From Planctomycetota bacterium (lineage in GTDB: Bacteria; Planctomycetota; MHYJ01; WSZJ01; JACPWG01), in NCBI GenBank assembly GCA_016197205.1, contig JACPWG010000067.1, positions 1 through 64,000 on the forward strand: DNA of 64,000 bases, read 5' to 3'. The notes below the pieces were generated by a model that searched no databases, had not been told where the DNA came from, and saw only the letters and a program-made list of their open reading frames with translations. A program made the position numbers and the translations under genes. This document shows, piece after piece, positions 1 through 9,410 of the stretch. Position 1 is the stretch's first letter. The number at the start of each line of letters is the position of its first letter.

Positions 1-4
1 TTTG

Positions 5-141
5 AAATGGGTGTGGCTACTTTTCGACGACGGCGCCCAGACCGCCTGAAGGCGGTACTACGAACAGTAGGTTCCGAGAGCAGCACCCACTGTTTGTAGT
101 ACCCCCTTCAGGGGGCCTACGAAAAGTAGCCACACCCATTT
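5..141. repeat. Long imperfect palindrome at window edge
   Basis: Bases 5-26 and 120-141 are perfect 22-base inverted repeats of each other, and the inner part (about 46-75 against 90-118) is a second, imperfect inverted repeat around CCTGAAGG and CCTTCAGG cores. The whole 137 bases can fold into one long hairpin. No coding region overlaps it. The rest of 142-379 holds no gene I can support. It resembles the other non-coding palindromic elements of the window but I see no second copy here. Confidence 0.75.
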
Positions 142-379
142 GAAATTCGGCCCGGCCGTGTGGGTCGAACGCGAGACTTTTACACAGAGACGCGGAGACG
201 CAGAGGCCGGGTGCTGAGTCCACCGTCCTCTACCGGCGAGGATCTCTCGCAACGAACGGAGAGATCGACTTTAGCTTCACTTCGGCTTGTTGTTTTTTTT
301 CGGGCCCTTACCGGCGCCTTACGGCTACCCGCGGTAGACCAGTCCGGGGCATCCACCGTCCTCCCCCTCCCAACGGCGC

Positions 380-3300
380 TCAGGCGAGCCCCTCCCGGTT
401 GCCACGACGCGCGGGGGCCGAGGAGTCGGCGACCGACGGACCCCGTTCGGCGGACTCGGCCTCCCGCGCGGGGTAGAGGCGCGTGCCTCCCCGGCCGGCG
501 ACGACGCCGGCGGGGGCGTCGAGGGTCCGCCGGACTATCGACCGGAGGTCGTCGGTGGAGAAGGGTTTCGCGAGAAGACAGGCGCCGGCGTGTCCGAGAC
601 CGAACGGTCCGAGCCCCTCGGGCTCGTGACCCGACATGTAGAGGAACTTGAGGTCGGGGCGCAGGAGGAGCGCCCGCTCCACGAGTTCCTTGCCGCTGAG
701 GCCGGGCATCTCCAGATCGGTCAGGAGCAGGTGGATCCGGCCCGCATGGCCCTCGCACGTTCGCAGCGCGTCGGTCCCGTCCCGTGCCGCCAGGACATGA
801 TAGCCGGTCTTCGAAAGGGCGATCGTGATCAGGTTGCGGAGCGAGGGGCTGTCCTCCGCCACGAGGATCGTCTCGTACCCTCGCACGCGCGTTTCCGTCG
901 CCGCCGGCGCGGCCGCGCTCGCGGGGGCGCGCACTTCGGCCCGCGGGAAGTAGATCCGCACCGTGGTGCCGAGCCCGTTCCGGCTCTCCACGTCGATGTG
1001 CCCGCCGCTCTGTTGCACGATCCCGTACACGCCCGACAACCCCAGCCCTCGCTCCTTCTCCGTGGACTTCGTCGTGAAGAACGGCTCGAAGAGACGGGAC
1101 TTCACGTCGTCCGTCATGCCGCAGCCGCTGTCGGAGACCGAGAGCCGCACGTACGCACCAGGCACCAGGTTCGAGTGCCCTTCCGGGCGGGTCGCATTGA
1201 CGGCCTCCACGAGAATACGTCCCCCCTTCGGCATCGCTTCGGCCGCGTTCTTGACCAGTTGCTGGAGGACCTGCTCGAGCTGCAGCGGGTGCGCGCGGAT
1301 GCACTCGAGGTCCGAGGCCGCCATCGTCATGATCTTGACGTCCTTTCGTAGCGCCGGGGGCAGGGCCTCCTCCAGGCCCGAGAGGAGGGGTCGCAGGTCC
1401 AGCGTTCGCAGCTCGACGAGCTGGTTCCAGTTGAAGGTCCGGAGTCGCCGGGTCAGCCCCAGCGCGCGACTCCCCGCGCTCGCGATCTCCTCCACCAACT
1501 TGCGCGAGGGGTCCTCCGGCGCAAGATGGTCCAGCAGCAGACCGCTGAAGCCGGCAATGGCCGTGTGGATGTTGTTGAATTCGTGCCCCAGCCCAGTCGC
1601 CATCCGGGCGAGCGCCTCCATCTTCCGCGTCCGTGCGACCGTGTCTTCGAACTCCTTCCGGAGGCGGATGTCTTCCACGGTCCCCTCGTAGAGGAGGACC
1701 TTCCCGCGGGAGTCCCGGACCGCCCGGGAACTGTGGGAGATCCACCGCTCCCCGCCCTCCCGACTGCCGGCCTTGCACTCGAACCCGTGGACGACGCCCT
1801 TGTCCGCGAGCGCGGCCAGAAACGCTTCCCGCGCCTTTCGGTCCACGCACAGGAGCTTCATGCCGTCCCCGACGTCCGGCAGCACCTGGTCCTGGCTCTC
1901 GTAGCCGAGCAGCTTCACGAGGGCCGGGTTGATCGCCGTGAAGCGATAGGCCGGCGTCATCTGGTACAGCCCTTCGACCGCGTTTTCGAAGATCGTCCGG
2001 TACTTCTGCTCCGCCTCGCGGATCCGCGCGAGCTCCTGAGCGCAGCGAAGGGTCTGGCCGGCGTGCCGACCGGCGAGTCGCGCCAGGGCGCGACGGGAGG
2101 GGGGGAAGCCGTTGACCTCCGGGGCGAGGAGCACGATCGCGCCGAAGACGTGCTCCTGGGAGAGCACGGGGAGGTAGTACGCGGACCGCATGTCGGGCAG
2201 GATTTCGATCCACCGAGGATCGGACGCGGAGTCCGGCACGTAGATCGGCGCGCGCTCCGCGACCGCCAGGCCGACGAGCCCCCGGCGCTCTCCGACCCGG
2301 AACAGGAGGTCCGACCGCGTCGGATTCACCTCCTTCGGGGCGCAACCGAGGACTTCCTCGAGGACCAGGGCGTGGGCGTTTTCGTAGTACCGGAAGAAGG
2401 CCCCCGTGCGCACGTCGCAGGACTCCGCGAAGGCGGAGAGGAGGAGCCGCGCGATGGAGTCGGCCGGCAACAAGGCGAGCGGCGGGTCGGCGTCCAGGAA
2501 CCGGTCCGCTGCCGCCGCCGTCGCTCGACTCTGCTCGTGGGCGAGCGCCGCGACCAAGCCCACGCCCGCATCCTCGACCAGGGCGTCGAGGCTTGCGCCG
2601 GCTTGTCGCGCCCAGGCCTCGGCGTCCGGGAAGAGGAGATGCAGGACGCCCAGGGGCTGCCCCTGGGCGACGAGCGGCAGGCCCGCGTAGCAGAGGCCCG
2701 CGCCGGGGGACGCGACTTCGCTCGGGACGCGGAGCCGGGGCTCCCGCCCGAGACGCGGAACGACCAACGCCTCCCGACGCTCCCGCAGTCGCTCGAGCAG
2801 GTCCCCGGGCAGAACGACCAGCTCCCCGGGCAGTGTGCGTCCGTCCGGCATCCGCGAGGCGGCGAACCCCAACGCGGACCCCTCGGTGTCCCAGAGACTC
2901 ACGCCGACTGCCGTCGCGCCGGTTGCCTCCGACACCGTGCGCAGTACTTCCTTCGCCATGGCGTCCAGGCCCTTCGGCTCGTGGAAAGTGCGCTCCAGGG
3001 TGTGGAGGATGCAACGTCCGGCGGAAAGGGCCCGCGCCTCGTCGCGCGCGCGCAGGTGGGTGAAGAGCGAGGCCATTCGGGCGGCCAGGGCCAGGAGCGG
3101 TGCGCGACCGCCGTTCGTCCCGACTTCGCCGCGCCTCGCGGCCAGGAAGAGCGTGCCCAGCCAGGCAGGGGACTCCGACGTCGCCACCGCGGGCAGCTCC
3201 AGGCGAACGCTGACCCAGGTCTTCACTCCCTCCGGCGCGAGGATCTCCGGGATCGGACCCGCGGGCGCCTGCCCGGCGAGGAGCGGCGATTCCCCCCTCA

Positions 3301-3607
3301 GCCATACGGGCACGGAGGCGAAATCCAGCGCGTCCAGGCGCTGTCGCGCCCCGGCCGGGAGGCCGAGCGCGGCCGCGAGTTCCAGACGGTCCCCGCGGAC
3401 CCGGTGGACGGACCCCATTTCCGCGCCCGCAAGCTCCAGGGCCTCTTTCAGGAGCGCGGCCAGGTGCGGCGCCCCGTCCTCGGCCGATCCGCCTGCGTCG
3501 GCGGCGCGACCGTCCTTGTCCTCCGACCCGTCCGCCCATCGTGCTCGCGCTTCCAGGGGACGACCATTCACGGGTGTATCCACCGCAGTCTCTCCTCGTA
3601 GGGTCAT
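380..3607 (-). CDS. Hybrid sensor histidine kinase (3 GAF, PAS, HisKA, HATPase, REC)
   Basis: A 1075-residue cytoplasmic hybrid kinase. Order seen: GAF-like domains at about 48-185, 208-330 and 380-525, a PAS domain at about 530-650, a dimerisation/phosphoacceptor helix with GLGHEFNN (His near 675), an ATPase domain with NAAEAM, DSGCGM and GLGLSGVYG, and a C-terminal receiver with phosphoacceptor Asp in LLTDLEMPG (near 962) and Lys in AKPF. No membrane segments are visible, so the signal is probably cytosolic and read by the GAF/PAS domains. The domain order, with a C-terminal receiver, implies a phosphorelay that would need an Hpt protein; one lies at 29430-30533. ATG start; only a weak ribosome site. 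Ligand and output are unknown. Confidence 0.92.
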   Translation of the reverse strand: MTLRGETAVDTPVNGRPLEARARWADGSEDKDGRAADAGGSAEDGAPHLAALLKEALELAGAEMGSVHRVRGDRLELAAALGLPAGARQRLDALDFASVPVWLRGESPLLAGQAPAGPIPEILAPEGVKTWVSVRLELPAVATSESPAWLGTLFLAARRGEVGTNGGRAPLLALAARMASLFTHLRARDEARALSAGRCILHTLERTFHEPKGLDAMAKEVLRTVSEATGATAVGVSLWDTEGSALGFAASRMPDGRTLPGELVVLPGDLLERLRERREALVVPRLGREPRLRVPSEVASPGAGLCYAGLPLVAQGQPLGVLHLLFPDAEAWARQAGASLDALVEDAGVGLVAALAHEQSRATAAAADRFLDADPPLALLPADSIARLLLSAFAESCDVRTGAFFRYYENAHALVLEEVLGCAPKEVNPTRSDLLFRVGERRGLVGLAVAERAPIYVPDSASDPRWIEILPDMRSAYYLPVLSQEHVFGAIVLLAPEVNGFPPSRRALARLAGRHAGQTLRCAQELARIREAEQKYRTIFENAVEGLYQMTPAYRFTAINPALVKLLGYESQDQVLPDVGDGMKLLCVDRKAREAFLAALADKGVVHGFECKAGSREGGERWISHSSRAVRDSRGKVLLYEGTVEDIRLRKEFEDTVARTRKMEALARMATGLGHEFNNIHTAIAGFSGLLLDHLAPEDPSRKLVEEIASAGSRALGLTRRLRTFNWNQLVELRTLDLRPLLSGLEEALPPALRKDVKIMTMAASDLECIRAHPLQLEQVLQQLVKNAAEAMPKGGRILVEAVNATRPEGHSNLVPGAYVRLSVSDSGCGMTDDVKSRLFEPFFTTKSTEKERGLGLSGVYGIVQQSGGHIDVESRNGLGTTVRIYFPRAEVRAPASAAAPAATETRVRGYETILVAEDSPSLRNLITIALSKTGYHVLAARDGTDALRTCEGHAGRIHLLLTDLEMPGLSGKELVERALLLRPDLKFLYMSGHEPEGLGPFGLGHAGACLLAKPFSTDDLRSIVRRTLDAPAGVVAGRGGTRLYPAREAESAERGPSVADSSAPARRGNREGLA

Positions 3608-4105
3608 CCTAGTGGGGCTTCAAGCTGGGTTCTCTGGGTTCTTGGTGGCTCTCGCGGCCCCGACTCGCCTCGAAAGCCTGGGGGGGAGAACGAAAACTCA
3701 ATTCTCAATGATCAAGGTTCAAGCCATGCTCAAGACTCAATGCTCAACGCCTCCTTCGCGTGCGTGACCGAATCTCCGGAAATCCGCTGACGAACCAGGT
3801 CTGGGAAGATCGGCGTTGGGGGCTCCGGCCTCCCTGAGCCTTGAACCTTGAGTCTTGATCGAGCCTTGTTCATTGAGCCTTGAACCTTTGAATCCGCGAC
3901 GCACCCACAGGATCGATGTTGAGGCCCCACTAGCCGTGATGTGCGGATCCGCGTCGAGTTTGCTTCCCTCGGAGTCCACCTCCACCCCCTCCGATTCCGG
4001 GTCCTGCTCGTGCTCGGACGGGCCCTTGCTGCCGTTCGAGTACGAGCACGAGCCTGTCGCCCGAGGGGAGCCGAACGAGGAGGGGCCCCGGCTCCCCGGT
4101 TCGCC
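3608..4105. other. Intergenic stretch with degenerate A-type repeat sequence
   Basis: About 500 bases between two minus-strand regulator genes. From about 3688 to 3895 it is made of short direct and inverted runs of the type TCAATGATCAAGG and GAGCCTTGAACC, the same vocabulary as the A elements at 13567, 43139 and 45912, but without recognisable GGGCCCGTAAAG ends. It is lower in GC than its surroundings. No gene seen. Confidence 0.6.
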
Positions 4106-6076
4106 CTACGAAGCCTCCACGACACAATTCGACAGCACGGTCTGGATCATCTCGGAGAGACACTCCGCGCTGAAGGGCTTGCGGAGGAAGTAGGCGGCGT
4201 CCTCCGCTCCCACTCTCTCCCGCAAGTCCGGCCCCTCCGCGACCCCCGACATGTAGAGGATCCGGGTGGACAGCCGCCGCGAGCGAAGCCGCGCCGCAAG
4301 CGCCGGCCCGTTCATCCGGGGCATCTCCACGTCGATGAGGGAAAGGTCCAGCGGGTCCCGCATGCCTTCGGCCTTCCGGAGCGCGTCCTCCCCGTCGATT
4401 GCCGTGAGCACCGTGAACCCGTCGTCCTGCAGGATGTCTCTGAGGATGTCGAGGACCGCGGGTTCGTCGTCCGCGACCAGGATGGTCTTCCGCTCAGAGG
4501 TCGGGGGGAAGGCCGACTCCGAGGCCTCCCGGGTGCCCTCGGTCGCCCCGAAGGCCGGCGGGTCGGCCAACCTCGCGGCGAGTTCGGCGGCCTCGATGGC
4601 CCGGATGGCCTCGACGGCATCCGCGCCGACCGCCTCCGAGCCGGCCTCCGCGCCCGGCGCCGCACCCGCACCCGCACCCGCACCCGCGGCAGGGGCTCCC
4701 ACCCCACGGTCGACCATCTGGCGCGCCAGTTTCCGCGCCGAGCCGGCCGTGCTCTCCATGATCTTCACGTCCCGGTAGTAGATGCAAGTCTCCGTCAGCT
4801 CTCCCAGCACGGCCTGCGCACGCTCTTGGAGCGACCGGAGCAGTTGCCCAATCTCCGATATCTCCGCTCGCGACGCCGGCTCCGCGTCGACCGACGCGCC
4901 AAGCGTCTGCCCCACGGGCGGGGCTTCCGCCGCGCGGTCGACGAGTTCGCGCGCCAGGTGGCCCGCCGAGACGGCCGTGCTCTCCATGATTTTTACGTCC
5001 CGGTAGTAGAGGCTCGTCTCCGTGAGGTCCCCGAGCAGGGCCTGCGCGCGTTCTTGGAGCGAGCGGAGCAACTGTGCCATCTCCGACAGCGCCGCCGGCT
5101 CCGTCGCGCCGGGGGGGGCGGAGCCCTCAGGGGCGGGGGCCGAATGCGTGACCGCCAGGGAGCACGGGGCCAAGCGATGCGCGACCGCCGCCACAGGGTG
5201 GCCGTTGAAGGACAGCCCCACGACCTCGAGCCGCTCCCCACCCTTCGCGCCCACCGCGGCGCAGGGGCACTCCAGCTCGAATCGTTCACCGGGCCGGGAG
5301 AGGACCGTCCGGAGGCCTTCGCTGAACCGCCGCATCCAGTCGGACCCTGCCCCGAACTCGCGGGCGCACGCCTGGAGGTATTCCACGCCCACGGCGAAGG
5401 CTCGATCCCGAGGCGGGCCTGCGACCTCCCGGCTCTCCGGCTCCCCGGGCGCCAGGACCCTGCCGTGCGCGTCGAGGAGCGTGACGGGACCCGCCAGGGC
5501 GCGAAACAGCGGCTGGAACGTCACGAGCGCTTCCCGCAGCGGTTCGTCGGAGCAGGCGCGCGCACTGGACTCCAGGCGATCGAGCAGGAGCTCCTCGAGC
5601 GCGGAGGTGAGGAAGTCCCGCCCCGGGTCGCACCCGAGGGACCTCGCGGGAGGTGCCCAGGGAGCGGGCGCGACGGCCCGCAACGTCGGCTTCCCGGCCC
5701 GCGGGGCCTCCGCGCCGTGCACGAGCCCGGCGACCATGGCGAGGAGGCGGTGAGGTCGCACCGGCTTGGCCAGGAAGTTCCTCGCCCCGCAATCCAGACT
5801 CCGGAGGATGTCGTTCGGGAAGGATGGCGAGGCGAAGAGAAGGATGGGCGGGCCCGCGTTGGTGGAGAGCCTGGCGAGCGCACGGAGATGCGAAGCCAGG
5901 GTGCCGCCCAGGGTGGCGGAGTCGAGGAGGAGCAAGTCCAAGCCGGACGACGGGACCCGCTCCAGGGCCGCCGCCAGGTCCGGGGCGGTCTCCACGTCGT
6001 AACCGGCCTCCTCCAGGATCTTGCAAAGCCCGTCCGCTTCGTTCCAGTCGTCGTCGACGATCATCACGCGGGCCAT
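4106..6076 (-). CDS. Double-receiver signalling protein with PAS and duplicated helical segment
   Basis: A 656-residue protein with a receiver at each end. N-terminal receiver: MIVDDDW, Asp in LLLLDS, Lys in LAKPV. The middle (about 190-330) resembles the compact PAS-type domain that carries GVEYLQAC and FELECPC motifs. Then a segment of about 47 residues occurs twice (each with RSLQERAQA and YYRDVKIMEST), separated by a linker, followed by an Ala/Gly dipeptide run. C-terminal receiver: VADDEP, Asp in LIDVEMP, Lys in RKPF. There is no kinase or DNA-binding domain, so output is probably by protein contact. Ribosome site GGGAG lies 8 bases before the ATG. The neighbours are other two-component proteins. 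The role of the duplicated segment is unknown. Confidence 0.88.
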   Translation of the reverse strand: MARVMIVDDDWNEADGLCKILEEAGYDVETAPDLAAALERVPSSGLDLLLLDSATLGGTLASHLRALARLSTNAGPPILLFASPSFPNDILRSLDCGARNFLAKPVRPHRLLAMVAGLVHGAEAPRAGKPTLRAVAPAPWAPPARSLGCDPGRDFLTSALEELLLDRLESSARACSDEPLREALVTFQPLFRALAGPVTLLDAHGRVLAPGEPESREVAGPPRDRAFAVGVEYLQACAREFGAGSDWMRRFSEGLRTVLSRPGERFELECPCAAVGAKGGERLEVVGLSFNGHPVAAVAHRLAPCSLAVTHSAPAPEGSAPPGATEPAALSEMAQLLRSLQERAQALLGDLTETSLYYRDVKIMESTAVSAGHLARELVDRAAEAPPVGQTLGASVDAEPASRAEISEIGQLLRSLQERAQAVLGELTETCIYYRDVKIMESTAGSARKLARQMVDRGVGAPAAGAGAGAGAAPGAEAGSEAVGADAVEAIRAIEAAELAARLADPPAFGATEGTREASESAFPPTSERKTILVADDEPAVLDILRDILQDDGFTVLTAIDGEDALRKAEGMRDPLDLSLIDVEMPRMNGPALAARLRSRRLSTRILYMSGVAEGPDLRERVGAEDAAYFLRKPFSAECLSEMIQTVLSNCVVEAS

Positions 6077-6193
6077 GGCACTATCTCCCGTTGGCGGGAC
6101 CCCACTCGAATCGCGGCCCCGCGGCCTTGGGCAAGGAGGTCACCCGAAGGACACGCGAAGGGTTCGTGCAAGCGCCAGGCCATGCGCGGTTGC

Positions 6194-6419
6194 CTCAGTA
6201 CCGCCCCACAGAATTGGGTGACCAATTTCCTCGGCGATTTCGGCCGCCTGCTTCGTTGCACTCGCTCGACGTAGTTCTCCGTTACTACGCCTCGCTCGCG
6301 CGCCTCGCGGGCGGCCGAACTTGCCTTCGGTGCCCTTACTACGCCTTTCTGGTGCGCCTCGCGGGCGGCCAAACTTGCCTTCGCCTATTGGCCACCGACT
6401 GCCGTGGAGCGGTACTGAG
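6194..6419 (+). repeat. B element copy 1 (TIR element)
   Basis: 226 bases bounded by imperfect terminal inverted repeats of about 30 bases: left end CTCAGTACCGCCCCACAGAA, right end reverse-complementing to CTCAGTACCGCTCCACGG. The inside carries CTACGCCTCGCTCGCGCGCC and GCGGGCGGCC and, in this copy, a tandem duplication of about 52 bases (6293-6344 and the following unit). No ORF worth calling. Other copies: 6830-6998, 33211-33382, 62792-62998. Confidence 0.85.
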
Positions 6420-6829
6420 TTCGTCGTCGGCTTCCGCGCCCGACCTCCGTGCCGGCCCTCGAGCCGGGGTGACCCCCGAACCGTTTGCTTGCGTGGTTCC
6501 TGTCAGGAGGAAGACCGAGCGGGCGGAGGCGAGGGGCGGCGTCAACGACGCGGTTTCGCACGCTCGCATCGCGGGGAGCGCGGGCACGCGCGCGGAAGCT
6601 GCGCGACGGAAATGTTCCGAGGGCCGCGCCGCCTCGATACGGAACTGCATCCCCTGGCGCCTCGTTTCCCGCCGGCGACGGCGCGTCTCGCGCGCCGAGT
6701 GCGGGCCCGTGGGCGCTGAGAGGCTCCGACACCTCGGCGTGCCCGCAGGCACCGCCTTTGCGAGCCCGCGGATCTCGGGAATCCTGGAGCCGGCTCGCCG
6801 CTCTTGGTCCGTATTCGTGCACGGGCATG
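6420..6829. other. Spacer between two B elements
   Basis: 410 bases between two B copies in the same orientation. I find no ribosome site plus ORF with a recognisable domain on either strand. The frames that stay open here are arginine-rich and typical of GC-rich non-coding DNA. Confidence 0.5.
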
Positions 6830-6998
6830 AGTACCGCCCCCCAGAATTGGGTGACCCATTTGCTCGGCGATTTCGGCCGCCCGCTTCGTTGCGCTCGCTC
6901 GCCGTAGTTCTCCGTTACTACGCCTCGCTCGCGCGCCTCGCGGGCGGCCAAACTTGCCTTCGCCTATGGGTCACCGACTTCCGTGGAGCGGTACTGAG
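6830..6998 (+). repeat. B element copy 2
   Basis: 169-base copy in the same orientation as the copy at 6194. It has the AGTACCGCCCC left end, the CCGTGGAGCGGTACTGAG right end and a single unit of the segment that is duplicated in copy 1. It lies about 120 bases before the pseudopilin genes. Confidence 0.85.
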
Positions 6999-7118
6999 CG
7001 TGTCCCCGGGCCTCCGCGGTGAACGACAACCTCGGTTCCAAGTGCACACGGCGGGGCAAAGCGGGGTGGGGATTTGGTTGCGGCCACCGGCCGCGTTAGG
7101 GACGAAGGAGGGCTTACC

Positions 7119-7544
7119 ATGAAACTCGATTGCCGGCGCGGCCAAGGCGCGTTCACGCTCTTCGAAGTTATGGTCGCGATGGTCGTGCTCGTGGTCAGCC
7201 TCCTCGGGCTCCTCGCGACGCTCACGCATGCGGCGCGTCTGGACTTGAATTCGGAGGAGACGTTGACGGCGCTGCGCGCCGCGCGGACACGTCTGGAGCT
7301 CCTGCGCGCCGCTCCCTTCGAGTCCCTCCCGGCCTTGGACGGGGCGACGTACCCGCTCGACGCAGGACTTCCCGGCGCGATCCGGCTGGTGCCCCTGCCC
7401 GGCAGGTCTACGGTGAGCACCGTTCAGGTCAGCCCGGTCGATCCCACCAGCCCCCTGCTGCTCGAGCTCACTGTGGAGGTGCGCTGGCAGGGGATTCTCG
7501 GGTCCCGAAGGGTCCAGACCAGGACCCGAAGGGCCAGGCAATGA
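7119..7544 (+). CDS. PilV/GspI-like minor pseudopilin
   Basis: A 141-residue prepilin. A basic leader ends in GQGA and is followed by FTLFEVMVAMVVLVVSLLG, the N-methylated helix with Glu at +5; the residue before the cut would be Ala rather than the usual Gly. The C-terminal part is a short soluble domain. The position in front of PilW/GspJ-like and PilX-like genes fits PilV/GspI, a tip protein of a type IV pilus or type II secretion pseudopilus, inserted in the inner membrane after cleavage by prepilin peptidase (not in this window). Start chosen at ATG 7119 because GAAGGAGG sits just before it; a longer GTG reading is possible but lacks this. The stop overlaps an ATG that opens only a 7-codon frame. 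Confidence 0.8.
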   Translation: MKLDCRRGQGAFTLFEVMVAMVVLVVSLLGLLATLTHAARLDLNSEETLTALRAARTRLELLRAAPFESLPALDGATYPLDAGLPGAIRLVPLPGRSTVSTVQVSPVDPTSPLLLELTVEVRWQGILGSRRVQTRTRRARQ

Positions 7545-7560
7545 ATCGAGGGGCCAAGCC

Positions 7561-8169
7561 ATGAATCGATTTCCCCCCGGGGCGCGCCGACCGGGCGCGG
7601 AGGTCCGACAGCGGACGGGGGGCTTCACGCTCCTCGAGGCCGTCCTGGCGGTCTTCCTCCTCGCCGGATCGATCGCCGCGTCCCTCCAGGTGCTCACGTG
7701 CGCCCAGAACACCTTGGAGAGCGAGACCGTCGCGGCGGGCCTCGACGCGGAGGGACTCCGTCTGGTGGAGCAGATGATGCACGAGCTGCGTCAGGCGGGA
7801 CGGTCCACGCTGGTTCCCGCCTCGCCGGCGGACTCCCGTTCCCTCTCCTTCCTCATGAACGCGGGCTTCGACGGCTCGCGCATCGTCTGGAGCCGGCCGA
7901 CGACCTACGCCTGCGCCCTCGAGGACGGCGAGGTCGAAAACGGCCGGGACGACAACGGGAACGGCCTCATCGATGAAGGCGTGGTCGTGCGCACGGACGG
8001 CGACCGGACGCCGGTCGTGCTGGGCCGATTCCTCGAGACGAACGGGCTGGCCTTCTCGCTCGAGCCTGACGGCGGCAGCCTCGCCATTTCGATCCGGCTG
8101 GCGAGGCGGACCTCGAAGGGGGAGCTCCTGCGAAGGACGGCGACGGTCACCGTGGCGTTCAGGAACTGA
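7561..8169 (+). CDS. PilW/GspJ-like minor pseudopilin
   Basis: A 202-residue prepilin with the class III signal TGGFTLLEAVLAVFLLAG: cleavage after the second Gly, Glu at +5, then a hydrophobic helix. In the soluble part, near residue 125, is an acidic stretch with RDDNGNGLIDEG, a DxNxNGxxD-like calcium-binding-type loop that I associate with pseudopilins of planctomycete-like genomes. It lies 16 bases after the PilV-like gene and 51 bases before the PilX-like gene, so the three are probably one operon. The function, minor pilin or pseudopilus tip subunit, is inferred from signal and order. Confidence 0.8.
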   Translation: MNRFPPGARRPGAEVRQRTGGFTLLEAVLAVFLLAGSIAASLQVLTCAQNTLESETVAAGLDAEGLRLVEQMMHELRQAGRSTLVPASPADSRSLSFLMNAGFDGSRIVWSRPTTYACALEDGEVENGRDDNGNGLIDEGVVVRTDGDRTPVVLGRFLETNGLAFSLEPDGGSLAISIRLARRTSKGELLRRTATVTVAFRN

Positions 8170-8220
8170 CGTTTCCGGCCGGGCGGAACACCCGCCGAGC
8201 CGTTGCGGAGGACCTCTGCC

Positions 8221-9387
8221 ATGCTGCGACGTGTCCACCGGAGCGACCGAGCGAGCGCCCTCGTGGGGGTGGCTCTCGTTGCGACGATCATGCTTGGGAT
8301 TTCACTCGCGCTGCTTGCGGCGAGCCTGGCCCAGAGCCGGGCCGCGGAGTCGGCCTGCCGCCTGGCGTCGGCTCTCGATATTGCCGAGGCCGGTGCGCAG
8401 GGGGCGCTCGACGACCTGAACCGGTCCGGTACCGGCGCGTTGGGCTCGGAGGGGGAGCCGCTGCCCTTCGCGGGCGGCACGTACTGGACGGAGGTCTTCG
8501 AGCTCGGCGACCCGATCGCGCAGTCGAAGGCCGTGGCGAGCCGCGCGCTTTACGCGCGCGCCGTCCGCGCCGTCGAGATCGTGGTGAGGCGCGTCCTGTC
8601 CGTCCCGAAGCCGAAGCTCCGCGGGGCGCTCACGACCCGGTCCGCCGTGGAGGTCAGCGGCAACTTCGACTGCGACGGGCGGGACTGGGACCGGGACGGA
8701 ACGGCGGTGACGGGGCCGGGGCTCTTCGGGGTCAGCAGCATGGCCGCCATCGCCGTCGTGGGCTCCTCGGTGGTCGGCGGCAACGGCCGGCCGCCCACCG
8801 GCGCTCCGGTGCCCGGGTTCGAGGTGGAGCCGTTCGCCCCCTGGCCGGACGGCTATCCCTCGGGCCCCGACGAGGCCCTCGGTCTCTCCCTCGGCACCCT
8901 CCGCGAAATGGCGCAGCGGGGCGGGACGTTCTGTCCCTCGGCCGGGGCCTGGGACGTTCTGCTGGCCGCGAACGGAGGGAGCGCGCCCGGCGGCAAGGTC
9001 CTCTACATCGACGCGGACTCGGTCAGTCCCTTCGACCTGGGGACAGGTTTCTCCGAGCCGTCCATCCTCGTCCTCCACAACGCCTCGAACAGCGCGGTCA
9101 TGGGCCACTTGAAGGGGCGCTTCCGCGGCCTCGTGCTCACGGACGACATCCAGTACTTCTCCTCGAATACCGAGATCCTCGGCGCCGCGATGACGTTTCG
9201 GGAACTCGGCGGCGGAAACAAGCTCGGCATCGGGAACGCCGCTCTCCAATACTCCAGCACGGTGCTCGCCCAGCTCCCGCCCCTCCCGGCCCCGACCTAC
9301 TCGATCGTCGCGTGGCGCGAGTTCCCCGCGTACGTCCCGGGCCGCCCGCCGGGCGCGACGGAGGACGGCACCGCGTCCGGCTTCTGA
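8221..9387 (+). CDS. PilX/GspK-like pilus assembly protein
   Basis: 388 residues. A short basic N-terminus is followed by a hydrophobic helix beginning RASALVGVALVATIMLG and a helix with ALDIAEAGAQGAL, the arrangement of PilX-type assembly proteins, whose signal has Ala/Ser where prepilins have FTLxE. The large C-terminal part, with several Asp/Gly-rich turns (DCDGRDWDRDG), is not recognised. Start at ATG 8221 is supported by CGGAGGA about 9 bases upstream; a TTG 18 bases earlier is in frame. Third gene of the pseudopilin set. A C element begins 23 bases after its stop and the next transcription unit is regulatory. Confidence 0.72.
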   Translation: MLRRVHRSDRASALVGVALVATIMLGISLALLAASLAQSRAAESACRLASALDIAEAGAQGALDDLNRSGTGALGSEGEPLPFAGGTYWTEVFELGDPIAQSKAVASRALYARAVRAVEIVVRRVLSVPKPKLRGALTTRSAVEVSGNFDCDGRDWDRDGTAVTGPGLFGVSSMAAIAVVGSSVVGGNGRPPTGAPVPGFEVEPFAPWPDGYPSGPDEALGLSLGTLREMAQRGGTFCPSAGAWDVLLAANGGSAPGGKVLYIDADSVSPFDLGTGFSEPSILVLHNASNSAVMGHLKGRFRGLVLTDDIQYFSSNTEILGAAMTFRELGGGNKLGIGNAALQYSSTVLAQLPPLPAPTYSIVAWREFPAYVPGRPPGATEDGTASGF

Positions 9388-9410
9388 TCGGCGGTGGCGC
9401 GCGCCGCCAA

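Noticed and set aside
180..3539. A 1119-codon open frame in another phase of the first kinase gene
   Set aside because: Arg/Gly/Pro-rich product without domains; it is the GC-rich shadow of the histidine kinase, whose motifs are complete in the other frame.
4655..4695. Microsatellite of CACCCG units
   Set aside because: In frame it encodes the Ala/Gly linker of the double-receiver protein; only a few units, no sign of a separate element.
7020..7118. c-di-GMP riboswitch before the pilV-like gene
   Set aside because: GGGGCAAAGCGG recalls one GEMM motif but the paired P1/P2 elements and tetraloop are missing.
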